The notes beneath the pieces were generated by a model. It worked only from the letters and a program-made list of their open reading frames with translations, had not been told where the DNA came from and did no database searches. From NCBI GenBank assembly GCA_949291115.1, contig CASETY010000002.1:74348-123002 (forward strand): 48,655 nucleotides of DNA, written 5' to 3'. This document shows positions 34,307-42,667 of this stretch, in pieces; position 1 is the first letter of the stretch, and each line of letters starts with the position of its first letter. A program made the position numbers and the translations under genes. This DNA comes from an uncultured bacterium (GTDB lineage: Bacteria > Bacillota_I > Bacilli_A > Acholeplasmatales > Anaeroplasmataceae).

Positions 34307-34722
34307 TGCTCGCCACCTGCCTTTTTAACAAATTTAGTTAAGCAAGGTAATTTATGAGATGCTAAACGAAGAGCTTCACGAGCAACTTCTTCACTTACAC
34401 CATCAATTTCGAATAAAACTAAACCTTCTTTAACTACTGCTACCCAAGATTCAGGAGCACCTTTACCAGAACCCATACGAACTTCTAGAGGTTTCTTAGT
34501 TTTAGCTAAATGAGGGAAAACTTTAATCCAAACTTTACCTTGACGATTCATATAACGAGTGATTGCAACACGGGCAGCTTCAATTTGACGGTTAGTCATC
34601 CAGCAGCCTTCAGTTGCTTTTAAACCATATTGACCAAATGCTAATTCAGTACCGCCTTTTGCATGACCATGATAATAAACACGATGTGGTCTACGGAACT
34701 TAGTTCTTTTAGGCATTAACAT
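34300..34722 (-). CDS. rplP: 50S ribosomal protein L16
   Basis: Organises the A-site region of the peptidyl-transferase centre. The start [14 protein letters not shown] matches the conserved ML-x-PKR opening, so the ATG at 34720-34722 is preferred over the one two codons later, even though it lies 14 bases inside rpsC. 140 residues, with [20 protein letters not shown] and [20 protein letters not shown]. The AGGAGGT for it lies within rpsC. Confidence 0.97.
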   Translation of the reverse strand: MLMPKRTKFRRPHRVYYHGHAKGGTELAFGQYGLKATEGCWMTNRQIEAARVAITRYMNRQGKVWIKVFPHLAKTKKPLEVRMGSGKGAPESWVAVVKEGLVLFEIDGVSEEVAREALRLASHKLPCLTKFVKKAGGEQC

Positions 34723-35506
34723 TTTCAGCTACCTCCTTTGAAGCTTTCTTTGAAGCGCGTTGAGGTTTCTTTTCAGAAGCTTGTTTTTGATCTTTACCTT
34801 TTGCTTGTTGTGGACGTGGTCTACGAGGACGGCGGTCTTCAACTTGACGAGGTTTAACTTCTAAAATATCGCCTTTATAAATCCAAACTTTAACACCTAA
34901 TTTACCATAAGTTGTTAAAGCTTCAGCTACTGCATAATCAATATCAGCACGTAATGTATGTAAAGGTACTCTACCTTCTAGATAACCTTCACTACGAGCC
35001 ATTTCAGCACCAGCTAAACGACCAGAAATAGATGTTTTAACACCTTTAGCACCAGCTTTTAAAGCACGTTGAATAGCAATCTTTTGTACACGACGGAAAG
35101 ATGCACGAGCTTCTAATTGCTCAGCAATTTGTCTAGCAACTAATGTAGCATCTAATTCAGGTTTTTTGATTTCAACTACATTTAAAATAATATCTTTTTT
35201 AGTTCTATAAACTAATTCTTTAACTACTGCATTTTTAGTTTCAGCATCTCTACCAATTACTGAACCAGGTCTACCTGTGTAAAGAGTAATTTTAACACGA
35301 TCTTTATGTTCTCTACCAACACCTTTAAGACGTTCAATAATAACACGAGATACTTGAGCTTTTTTGTATACTTCATCTAAATATTTACGGATTGATAAAT
35401 CTTCTAATAATAAGTCAGCAACTTTAGTTTTATCAGCATACCAAGCAGCATCCCAATCACGAATGATACCAACACGTAATCCGACTGGACTTACCTTTTG
35501 ACCCAT
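34709..35506 (-). CDS. rpsC: 30S ribosomal protein S3 with extended basic C-terminus
   Basis: Lines the mRNA entry pore. The core (about residues 1-215) is standard: [20 protein letters not shown], the KH-domain segment [16 protein letters not shown] and [20 protein letters not shown]. At 265 residues it is about 47 longer than B. subtilis S3 because of an Arg/Lys/Pro/Gln-rich tail after [18 protein letters not shown]. The tail is not recognisable as a domain. Confidence 0.97.
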   Translation of the reverse strand: MGQKVSPVGLRVGIIRDWDAAWYADKTKVADLLLEDLSIRKYLDEVYKKAQVSRVIIERLKGVGREHKDRVKITLYTGRPGSVIGRDAETKNAVVKELVYRTKKDIILNVVEIKKPELDATLVARQIAEQLEARASFRRVQKIAIQRALKAGAKGVKTSISGRLAGAEMARSEGYLEGRVPLHTLRADIDYAVAEALTTYGKLGVKVWIYKGDILEVKPRQVEDRRPRRPRPQQAKGKDQKQASEKKPQRASKKASKEVAENVNA

Positions 35507-35523
35507 GTGTTAATTCCTCCTTA

Positions 35524-35859
35524 CTAATTTCTTTCAGCAACAATAATTGTAATGTTGCATGATCTTTTAATAATTACGTCGCCTCTACCTTTTGCACGAG
35601 GTAACATTCTTTTTAAACGCATACCATCGTTAACAAAACAAGTTTTAACGTATAATTTATCTACATATAAATTGTTATTATTTTCTGCATTAGCACAAGC
35701 AGAATTTAATACTTTAATTACCGCTTCGCAAGCTTGTTTATTAGTTAATCTTAAGATTGCTCTAGCTTCGTTAACATTTTTGTTACGAATTAAATCAATC
35801 ACAAGTCTAGCTTTACGAGGAGTAATTCTAACGTTTTTTGCTACAGCTTTAACTTCCAT
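35524..35859 (-). CDS. rplV: 50S ribosomal protein L22
   Basis: Its beta-hairpin forms the constriction of the exit tunnel. 111 residues: AVAKNVRITPRKARLVIDLI, LRLTNKQACEAVIKVLNSAC and the hairpin MRLKRMLPRAKGRGDVIIKR near the C-terminus. Confidence 0.98.
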   Translation of the reverse strand: MEVKAVAKNVRITPRKARLVIDLIRNKNVNEARAILRLTNKQACEAVIKVLNSACANAENNNNLYVDKLYVKTCFVNDGMRLKRMLPRAKGRGDVIIKRSCNITIIVAERN

Positions 35860-35878
35860 ATTATCCTCCTAATTAAGC

Positions 35879-36154
35879 TTACTTAGCAGCCTTTTTATCG
35901 TCACCATGACCACGGAATGTTCTAGTAGGTGCGAATTCACCTAACTTATGACCAACCATATCTTCTGTGACATAAACAGGCACATGTTCTCTACCATTAT
36001 GAACAGCAATTGTATGACCAACAAATGCAGGGAAGATTGTTGATCTACGTGACCAAGTTTGAATAACTTTCTTTTGACCAGCCGCATTTTGTGCTTCAAC
36101 TTTTTTCATTAAATGATCATCACAAAAAGGACCTTTTTTAATAGAACGAGACAT
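35879..36154 (-). CDS. rpsS: 30S ribosomal protein S19
   Basis: Head protein contacting A-site tRNA and S13. 91 residues: [40 protein letters not shown] and [15 protein letters not shown]. Confidence 0.98.
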   Translation of the reverse strand: MSRSIKKGPFCDDHLMKKVEAQNAAGQKKVIQTWSRRSTIFPAFVGHTIAVHNGREHVPVYVTEDMVGHKLGEFAPTRTFRGHGDDKKAAK

Positions 36155-36171
36155 CTTATTTCCTCCTTACA

Positions 36172-37005
36172 TTACTTGTCATTTCTTCTACGAACTATCA
36201 AAGCGTTAGAAGCTTTCTTATTCTTACGAGTCTTAACACCCATAAGTCTTCTACCCCAAGGTGAAAGTGGAGCTTTACGACCAACTGGACATTTACCTTC
36301 ACCACCACCGTGTGGGTGATCGTTAGGGTTCATAACAGAACCACGAACTTCTGGACGGAAGCCCATATGACGAGCACGACCAGCTTTACCAATGCTTACT
36401 AATTCATGAGTTTCATTACCAACTTCACCAATTGTAGCCATACAAGCTGAAAGAACCCTTCTAACTTCGCCTGACATTAAACGAAGTAATACATATCTTT
36501 CTTCACGACCTAAGATTTGAGCTGAAGTACCAGCTGAACGAATCATTTGGCCACCTTTACCAGGATGTAATTCAATATTGTGTACTAAAGTACCAACAGG
36601 GATATTACCTAAAGGTAAAGCATTACCAGCTTTAATATCAACATTAGCACCAGAAATAACTGTTTGACCAACAGTTAAACCTTTTGGAGCTAAAATGTAT
36701 CTTTTTTCACCATCTGCATAAACTACTAAAGCAATATTTGCACTACGATTTGGATCGTATTCAATAGTAGCTACTTTTGCAGGAATATCGAATTTATTAC
36801 GTTTGAAGTCAATAATACGATATTTTCTTTTTACGCCACCACCTTGATGACGAACTGTAATTTTTCCTGAATTGTTACGACCAGCATTCTTTTTAAGAGG
36901 AGCTAACAATGATTTTTCAGGAGTTGTACAAGTTATTTCTTCAAATGTTAAAACGCTCATATTACGTCTACCATTTGTAGTTGGCTTATAATATCTAACT
37001 GCCAT
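36172..37005 (-). CDS. rplB: 50S ribosomal protein L2
   Basis: Essential for subunit association and peptidyl-transferase activity. 277 residues, same as B. subtilis. [20 protein letters not shown] is near the start and the conserved active-region loop [20 protein letters not shown] is near residue 226, with the important histidine. Confidence 0.98.
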   Translation of the reverse strand: MAVRYYKPTTNGRRNMSVLTFEEITCTTPEKSLLAPLKKNAGRNNSGKITVRHQGGGVKRKYRIIDFKRNKFDIPAKVATIEYDPNRSANIALVVYADGEKRYILAPKGLTVGQTVISGANVDIKAGNALPLGNIPVGTLVHNIELHPGKGGQMIRSAGTSAQILGREERYVLLRLMSGEVRRVLSACMATIGEVGNETHELVSIGKAGRARHMGFRPEVRGSVMNPNDHPHGGGEGKCPVGRKAPLSPWGRRLMGVKTRKNKKASNALIVRRRNDK

Positions 37006-37023
37006 TTTCTAATTCCTCCTATA

Positions 37024-37308
37024 TTAAATCTCGAATGCTTCAATCTTTTGGCCATCAGCAACTTTACAAATAGCTTTTTTATAAGCTTGAGTGTAACCTT
37101 GATATTGACCAACACGTTTACGTTTAGGTAATACGTTGATTGTTGCAACACTTAAAACTTTTACTTTAAAGATTTCTTCAACAGCTTGTTTAATTTGAAT
37201 CTTATTAGCGTTTTTATTAACTCTAAAAGTATATTTGTTGAATTCTTCTTTTAATTTCATACTTTTTTCAGTGATGATAGGTGCTTGAATAATATCTCTT
37301 GCTTCCAT
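37024..37308 (-). CDS. rplW: 50S ribosomal protein L23
   Basis: Tunnel-exit protein that docks trigger factor and SRP. 94 residues: [40 protein letters not shown] and [20 protein letters not shown]. One base separates its ATG from the rplD stop. Confidence 0.98.
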   Translation of the reverse strand: MEARDIIQAPIITEKSMKLKEEFNKYTFRVNKNANKIQIKQAVEEIFKVKVLSVATINVLPKRKRVGQYQGYTQAYKKAICKVADGQKIEAFEI

Positions 37309-37309
37309 A

Positions 37310-37939
37310 TTACTTCAAAACCTCCTCGAAATATGTAATTGCGCCTTTAGTAGCAACTACTTTATCAAAACATAAAATTTCATAAACTGAAGCATTATCA
37401 CAGCTTGTTAAGAATACGTTTGGAACGTTACGAGCTGATGAAATTGCATTTTCAGTTAATTCTTCTCTAGTGCAGATAACAATTGTTTTACCTTCTGCTT
37501 TAACATTAGATAAGAATTCAATAAATGATTTAGTTTTTGCTTGATCAAATACTAAAGCATCTACAGCGATTAATTTATCATTTTGAACTTTAAATGATAA
37601 AGTTGATTTCATACCTAATTGTTTTACTTTCTTGTTTAATTTGAAAGCATAACTTCTTGGTGTTGGGCCAAATACTGTACCCCCACCACGCCATTGTGGA
37701 GCACGGATAGAGCCTTGACGAGCACGACCTGTACCTTTTTGTCTCCATGGTTTACGACCGCCACCTCTAACTTCTGAACGGCCTTTTGTATCATGTGTAC
37801 CTTGACGCATTGCAGCTCTTTGAGCATTAACTACATCGTATACAACTTGTCTATTAGGTTCAATACCAAATACTTCTTCAGCTAATGTTAAATCAGCTAC
37901 TTTAGCACCGGCTTGATTTAATAATGCGATAACTGGCAT
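37310..37939 (-). CDS. rplD: 50S ribosomal protein L4
   Basis: Tunnel constriction protein; in E. coli it also represses the S10 operon. 209 residues with the extended loop [20 protein letters not shown] then [20 protein letters not shown]. The leader of this operon contains a hairpin that could be its target (inference). Confidence 0.98.
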   Translation of the reverse strand: MPVIALLNQAGAKVADLTLAEEVFGIEPNRQVVYDVVNAQRAAMRQGTHDTKGRSEVRGGGRKPWRQKGTGRARQGSIRAPQWRGGGTVFGPTPRSYAFKLNKKVKQLGMKSTLSFKVQNDKLIAVDALVFDQAKTKSFIEFLSNVKAEGKTIVICTREELTENAISSARNVPNVFLTSCDNASVYEILCFDKVVATKGAITYFEEVLK

Positions 37940-37959
37940 ATTTAAATCTCCTTTCCTAA

Positions 37960-38601
37960 TTAATTAGCTTTTACAGCTGATTTAATCATAACTAAACCTT
38001 TTTTAGGTCCTGGTACATTACCACGAACTAAGATTAAGTTACGTTCTGCATCAACAGCTGCAATAACTAAATTTTGTAATGTTACTCTTACGTGTCCTAA
38101 ATGACCTGGCATTTTCTTGCCTTTCATATTACCTTTAATAGGACCCATAGAACCAACGATACGATGGCACGCTGAAGTACCATGACTCATTGGTAAACGG
38201 TGATGATTATAACGTTTAATAGTACCAGCAAAACCTTTACCTTTTGAAGTGCCTACTACGTCAATTAAATCACCAGCATTAAATATATCACATTTAACTT
38301 CTTGGCCTACACTGTATTTAGTTAATTCGTTCTCGCGATCATTTGAGAAACGAATTTCTCTAATGAAGCGCTTAGGAGCAGTGTTAGCTTTAGCTACGTG
38401 ACCTCTTTCAGGTTTGTTGCTTAAAGATTCTCTTTTGTCTTCAAAGCCAACCTGAGTAGCTACATAACCATCATTTTCAACAGTTTTTTGTTGTAAAACG
38501 ACATTGTTAGTAGTGTCAATGATTGTTACTGGAATTAAATTACCAGCTGCATCGAAAATTTGAGTCATGCCCAATTTTCTACCTAAGATTCCCTTAGCCA
38601 T
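37960..38601 (-). CDS. rplC: 50S ribosomal protein L3
   Basis: Early-assembly protein reaching toward the peptidyl-transferase centre. 213 residues: [40 protein letters not shown] and [20 protein letters not shown] (the glutamine normally methylated in Gram-negative L3 is not obvious). Confidence 0.98.
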   Translation of the reverse strand: MAKGILGRKLGMTQIFDAAGNLIPVTIIDTTNNVVLQQKTVENDGYVATQVGFEDKRESLSNKPERGHVAKANTAPKRFIREIRFSNDRENELTKYSVGQEVKCDIFNAGDLIDVVGTSKGKGFAGTIKRYNHHRLPMSHGTSACHRIVGSMGPIKGNMKGKKMPGHLGHVRVTLQNLVIAAVDAERNLILVRGNVPGPKKGLVMIKSAVKAN

Positions 38602-38638
38602 TGAAATTTACCTCTTTCTTTAATAATGTTTTTTTAAA

Positions 38639-38947
38639 TTACTTCTTTAATACGATATCGATACCTGAAGGTAGGTCAATACGCATTAATGCATCAATAG
38701 TTTGAGATGTTGGATTAACAATCTCAATTAATCTCTTATGAGTTCTACGTTCAAATTGTTCACGTGAATCTTTATTAACGTGTGGTGAACGTAAAATTGT
38801 GAAGATTTCTTTTTCTGTAGGTAATGGAATTGGACCATTTACCTCTGAACCAGTTTTCTTTACACTGTCTACAATCTTCTTTGCAGATTGATCTAATAAT
38901 CTGTGATCATAAGATTTTAAACGGATTTTGATTTTTTCGTTTGCCAT
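38639..38947 (-). CDS. rpsJ: 30S ribosomal protein S10
   Basis: Head protein and, as NusE, a component of antitermination complexes together with NusB and a NusG partner. 102 residues, same as B. subtilis: [40 protein letters not shown] and the C-terminal [16 protein letters not shown]. First gene of the whole ribosomal cluster, with a promoter and about 130-base leader. Confidence 0.98.
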   Translation of the reverse strand: MANEKIKIRLKSYDHRLLDQSAKKIVDSVKKTGSEVNGPIPLPTEKEIFTILRSPHVNKDSREQFERRTHKRLIEIVNPTSQTIDALMRIDLPSGIDIVLKK

Positions 38948-39004
38948 TTTTAAAACTCCTTTCGCCTATAATCATTGCATAGACTTGCTCCATGGAAAAA
39001 CTCA

Positions 39005-39035
39005 ATACGCTGTATGACAACGCCCTTCAGCGTAT
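39005..39035 (-). promoter_or_regulatory. rpsJ leader hairpin (candidate ribosomal-protein feedback site)
   Basis: The leader between the promoter and rpsJ contains an 8-bp stem (39005-39012 with 39028-39035) enclosing a 15-base loop with a GGGCG core. The leader is clearly more GC-rich than other gaps here, as expected for a structured RNA. L4-binding leaders are known for S10 operons in several phyla; whether this is one is unproven. Confidence 0.45.
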
Positions 39036-39083
39036 CAACAACCTTCCACTTCATTGCCATCTATTTTGCCCGTAAGCTTGTTT

Positions 39084-39112
39084 ATTATACCTTAAATAAA
39101 CTACTATTGCAA
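39084..39112 (-). promoter_or_regulatory. promoter of the S10-spc-alpha cluster
   Basis: Minus strand -35 TTGCAA (39107-39112), 17-base spacer, -10 TATAAT (39084-39089). Confidence 0.85.
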
Positions 39113-39149
39113 GCAAAAAAATAAGAAAAAAGATAATTTTTTTGAATAT

Positions 39150-39177
39150 AAAAAAGACCCCTTTTTAAGGAGTCTAA
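39150..39177 (-). terminator. terminator of the oppBCDF operon
   Basis: A 7-bp stem (39155-39161 with 39169-39175, one G-U pair in RNA) followed on the minus strand by T6, directly after the oppF stop. Confidence 0.8.
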
Positions 39178-39184
39178 TTTGCAA

Positions 39185-41101
39185 TTAATCTTTTAACACT
39201 TTCTTATATTCTTCAAATTCTGGGTCGTTACAATAAATGAAATGTCCTGGTTTAATTTCTTTTAACTCAGGCTTAAATTCACTGTAATCATGAACTTCAT
39301 TAGGGTTATATACTTTTCTAATTCTTGTCTTTTCAGTTACCGGATTTGGCTTTGGAATAGCAGAAAGTAAAGATTTAGTATATGGATGAAGTGGGTTTTT
39401 AAACAATTCATCACTACTTGCAAGTTCTACAATCTTACCAAAATACATTACGGCAATACGATCGCAGAAATATTTAACAACTGATAAGTCGTGAGCAATG
39501 AAAATAATTGTTAAACCAAGTTCATCTTTTAAATCATTTAATAAGTTAATAATTTGTGCACGAATCGAAACATCAAGGGCAGAGATTGGTTCATCACAAA
39601 TTAATAATTTAGGATTCATTACTAAAGCTCTAGCAATACCAATACGTTGTCTTTGACCACCTGAGAATTCATGTGGATAACGAGAAGCATGGTCAGCAAC
39701 CAAACCTACTTTTTCTAGCATTTCCACTACTTTCTTATGATTCTCTTCTCTATTAGTATGGCCTTGAATTTTTAAACCTTCTTGAATAATATCTTCAACA
39801 GTCATACGTGGATCTAATGAATCTACTGGATCTTGGAAAATCATTTGAATTTCATTTACTAATTTATGTGGACAATGTTGATTATCGTATTTAATTTGTT
39901 TAATTTTAGCTTTTTGAACTTCAATAATGTTATTAGAATAAGCTTTTACTGCTTCTTTTTCCTTTTCAGTTCTAGCTTTAATATCACTTACATTCTTTTG
40001 ATATTGAGCACTTGCTTCATCTAATAAAGCTATTTCTTTAGCTTGATTATATTCTAAGTCCTTCAATTTTTGTTTCATACGAATGCGTGTATATTTAATT
40101 TCTTTGCGGTTCCAACGATTACCAGCGGAAATACGGTAACCTTTGTAATAAATTGAACCAGAAGTTATATCATATAATTTAATGATAGAACGACCTGTTG
40201 TTGTTTTACCACAACCAGATTCCCCTACAATACCAAAACATTCACCATGATGAACATCAAAAGAAACATTACTTACTGCTTTTAATTTAGTTTTATTTAA
40301 ACCACTACCAAAGAAGAAGAATTGTTTTAAATTACGAACAGATAATAAAACATCACCATTCATTAATTCTGGTCTTCTTTTTAATTTACGAGAAATATTA
40401 TAGTTGATTTCATCTTCAGTCATATTGAAGTGCTTAATTGCTTCTTTTGTAGAAACTTTTAGGTTCTTGATTTCTAATTTTAGTTCTTTAACTTTATCAA
40501 GATGTGTTGTTGCTTCTTTTTTAAGCTCTTCTGCTTTAGCATTAAATTCATCAGTTATTTTCTGAATTTTTGATTCAAGTTCTTTTGCTTTATCTGATTC
40601 TGTTTTTGTTTCTTTTTTAAGTTCATTTACTTTAGCATTAAATTCATTAGTTATTTTTTTGATTTCTAGCTTAATTTCTTTAGCTTTGTTTTGATGAACT
40701 ACGATTTCTTTTTTAAGTTTTTCTATTTTAATATTAAGTTCTTTAGTTAATTTTTGTTTATTAACTTCATATTTTCTTTCATCTTCACTTAATTTATATA
40801 AAGTTTTACGAAGATCATATTCATCTTTAAGTGAAGCTAATTCTTCTTCGCTTGCACCTTTAGCTTTTAGTTCAGCTAATTTAGATTCGTATTCAGCTTC
40901 AACTTCTCTTTGATATAAAGCTATATTATCTTGATCTTTACTAGAAATCTTACCTTCTGCTAAATCTTCGATGATCTTTTCTTGAACAACTTTTTCATCT
41001 TCATGATCATCAGAAATAGGAGTTCCTTCTTCATTAGCAGCAATATTACTTCTTAATTCTTCATCTAAATTGAAATCACCAGATTTTCTACTGTTACTCA
41101 T
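39185..41101 (-). CDS. oppF: oligopeptide ABC transporter ATP-binding protein OppF, with coiled-coil additions
   Basis: Second ATPase of the peptide importer. Walker A GESGCGKTT (about residues 293-301), Q-loop MIFQDPVDSLDPRM (420-433), signature FSGGQRQR (479-486), Walker B LLICDEP (499-505) and switch IAHDLSVV are intact, followed by the Opp/Dpp C-terminal region. It has 638 residues against 310-330 in typical OppF. A Lys/Glu-rich coiled-coil N-terminus (about 1-240) contains a 32-residue tandem repeat, and a second helical insertion (about 330-412) lies between Walker A and the Q-loop. The start at ATG 41099-41101 has AAGGAG 6 bases upstream and overlaps the oppD stop by 8 bases. Confidence 0.92.
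   Translation of the reverse strand: MSNSRKSGDFNLDEELRSNIAANEEGTPISDDHEDEKVVQEKIIEDLAEGKISSKDQDNIALYQREVEAEYESKLAELKAKGASEEELASLKDEYDLRKTLYKLSEDERKYEVNKQKLTKELNIKIEKLKKEIVVHQNKAKEIKLEIKKITNEFNAKVNELKKETKTESDKAKELESKIQKITDEFNAKAEELKKEATTHLDKVKELKLEIKNLKVSTKEAIKHFNMTEDEINYNISRKLKRRPELMNGDVLLSVRNLKQFFFFGSGLNKTKLKAVSNVSFDVHHGECFGIVGESGCGKTTTGRSIIKLYDITSGSIYYKGYRISAGNRWNRKEIKYTRIRMKQKLKDLEYNQAKEIALLDEASAQYQKNVSDIKARTEKEKEAVKAYSNNIIEVQKAKIKQIKYDNQHCPHKLVNEIQMIFQDPVDSLDPRMTVEDIIQEGLKIQGHTNREENHKKVVEMLEKVGLVADHASRYPHEFSGGQRQRIGIARALVMNPKLLICDEPISALDVSIRAQIINLLNDLKDELGLTIIFIAHDLSVVKYFCDRIAVMYFGKIVELASSDELFKNPLHPYTKSLLSAIPKPNPVTEKTRIRKVYNPNEVHDYSEFKPELKEIKPGHFIYCNDPEFEEYKKVLKD
40454..40687 (-). repeat. 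96-bp tandem repeat coding for 32-residue coiled-coil units in OppF
   Basis: Residues 139-170 and 171-202 of OppF are two copies of a 32-residue unit with the core ITNEFNAKVNELKKE / ITDEFNAKAEELKKE, and a partial third copy follows (203-216). The DNA also repeats clearly (for example the minus-strand complement of TTTAGCATTAAATTCAT in both), so the duplication is fairly recent. Confidence 0.8.
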
Positions 41102-42665
41102 GATGAGATTCTCCTTTCTTTCTATATTTTTGATCATATAAGTCTTTAACTGCTTGACTTAAGTGTTCATAATCATCTTTAGTTACATTTGAAAGAGCAT
41201 TTTCAATTCTTTGTGAAACAATAGCAGGCATTGTAACTTTTGGTGCACTTTCATGTAATAACCAAGTAGCAGCATAATGACTATCAGACACCTTAAAGAA
41301 AGGTGGTTCATATTCAAAATCAATCTTCATAGCATATTTACTACGTAAAGCAAACGCATCACCTTTAGGTGGATAAATCATATTAGGTGGAGTTCCTGGA
41401 ATAGCGTCAAGTCTTTCTTTACTATCAACATCTGGAATTGAAGATAATAAAGCCCATGTATATGGATGCTTAGGTAAGAAGAAAATTTCATCAACCTTAC
41501 CATATTCAACAATTTTACCAGCATACATTACAGCTACACGATCAGCCATATTAGCAACTACACCTAAATCGTGAGTAATAAAGATACAAGCAATATGACG
41601 TTCAGCTTGAATTTTCTTAATTAATTCAAGGATTTGAGCTTGAATAGTAACGTCTAGAGCTGTTGTAGGTTCATCACAAATTAGAATTTCTGGTGTGGCT
41701 GTTAAGGCAATCGCAATAACGATTCTTTGACGCATACCACCTGAGAATTCAAACGGATATTGTTTAAATCTTTTTTCAGGTAAAGGAATACCTACTTCTC
41801 TCATTATCTCTAAAGCTCTTCTTTTAGCTTCTTTACGAGTAACTTTTAATTTAGCAACATACTCATTTTTAGCTTCTTTTAATTCAACTTTGATTTTGTC
41901 GTCATCTTCGCCTTTAGTATATTTAGCTAAAATAGCACTAACTTTTTCATTATATTCAGCTTTCGCATCACTTTTATATTTAGCTATTTCTTTTTTAGCT
42001 TCTGCTTTTTTATTTACTAAGGCTGTTTTTAAAGCAGGTAAGTCTTTCTTACAATCAGCTTTGTAAGCTACAATTTGTTCTTTTAAATTAGCTTTCGCTG
42101 CCTTTAATTCTTCTTTTAATTTTAACTTATCTGTTAAAGGTAATTCTTTATTCTTTAAAGCTTCTTTAACTTTTCTTTGTTTAGCTAAATAAACTTCTTT
42201 AGCACGGTTAATATTAATTTTCATCTTCGCAATTTTATTTTTATATTGCGTAAGTTCTTTAGAAATTAAATTATTATATAAAATCTTAACTTTATTAGAA
42301 TTAATTAAAGTCGCTTCCGTAATTTGTTTACCAATTCTAACAATTGGGTTTAAACTTGATAGGGGATCTTGGAAGATCATACCAATCTTATGACCACGAA
42401 TCTTATGGAATTCTTCTTCAGATACTTCTAATAAGTTTTCGCCTTGGTACATAATTTGTCCACCTTCAACAACAGCGTTAGAAGACAAAATACCCATAAT
42501 GGCTTTTGAAGTAACCGATTTACCTGAACCAGATTCACCAACGATACATAATGTTTCCCCTTCACTTAAATCAAAAGATACCCCACGGACAGCTCTTACT
42601 AACCCATTATCTGTTTTGAAAGAAATAGTTAAATTATTAACTTCTAATATTTTATTATCAGCCAT
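41094..42665 (-). CDS. oppD: oligopeptide ABC transporter ATP-binding protein OppD, with large coiled-coil insertion
   Basis: First ATPase of the importer. Walker A GESGSGKS (about residues 43-50), Q-loop MIFQDPLSSLNP (96-107), signature FSGGMRQR (307-314), Walker B ILICDEP (327-333) and switch ITHDLGVV (363-370) are all intact. It has 523 residues against 330-360 usual. About 150 residues of Lys/Ala/Glu-rich helix (about 124-276) are inserted between the Q-loop and the signature, in the helical subdomain. The C-terminal region has PPKGDAFALRSKYAM where the Dpp/Opp family normally has a cysteine-rich motif; those cysteines are missing. Confidence 0.93.
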   Translation of the reverse strand: MADNKILEVNNLTISFKTDNGLVRAVRGVSFDLSEGETLCIVGESGSGKSVTSKAIMGILSSNAVVEGGQIMYQGENLLEVSEEEFHKIRGHKIGMIFQDPLSSLNPIVRIGKQITEATLINSNKVKILYNNLISKELTQYKNKIAKMKININRAKEVYLAKQRKVKEALKNKELPLTDKLKLKEELKAAKANLKEQIVAYKADCKKDLPALKTALVNKKAEAKKEIAKYKSDAKAEYNEKVSAILAKYTKGEDDDKIKVELKEAKNEYVAKLKVTRKEAKRRALEIMREVGIPLPEKRFKQYPFEFSGGMRQRIVIAIALTATPEILICDEPTTALDVTIQAQILELIKKIQAERHIACIFITHDLGVVANMADRVAVMYAGKIVEYGKVDEIFFLPKHPYTWALLSSIPDVDSKERLDAIPGTPPNMIYPPKGDAFALRSKYAMKIDFEYEPPFFKVSDSHYAATWLLHESAPKVTMPAIVSQRIENALSNVTKDDYEHLSQAVKDLYDQKYRKKGESHHE

Positions 42666-42667
42666 AA

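Noticed and set aside
37636-37827. Frame-shifted minus-strand ORF inside rplD
   Set aside because: The in-frame L4 protein is complete and conserved; this is an alternative-frame artefact.
39000-39040. Possible T-box or metabolite riboswitch before rpsJ
   Set aside because: No T-box consensus, no terminator/antiterminator pair; a ribosomal-protein leader is more plausible.
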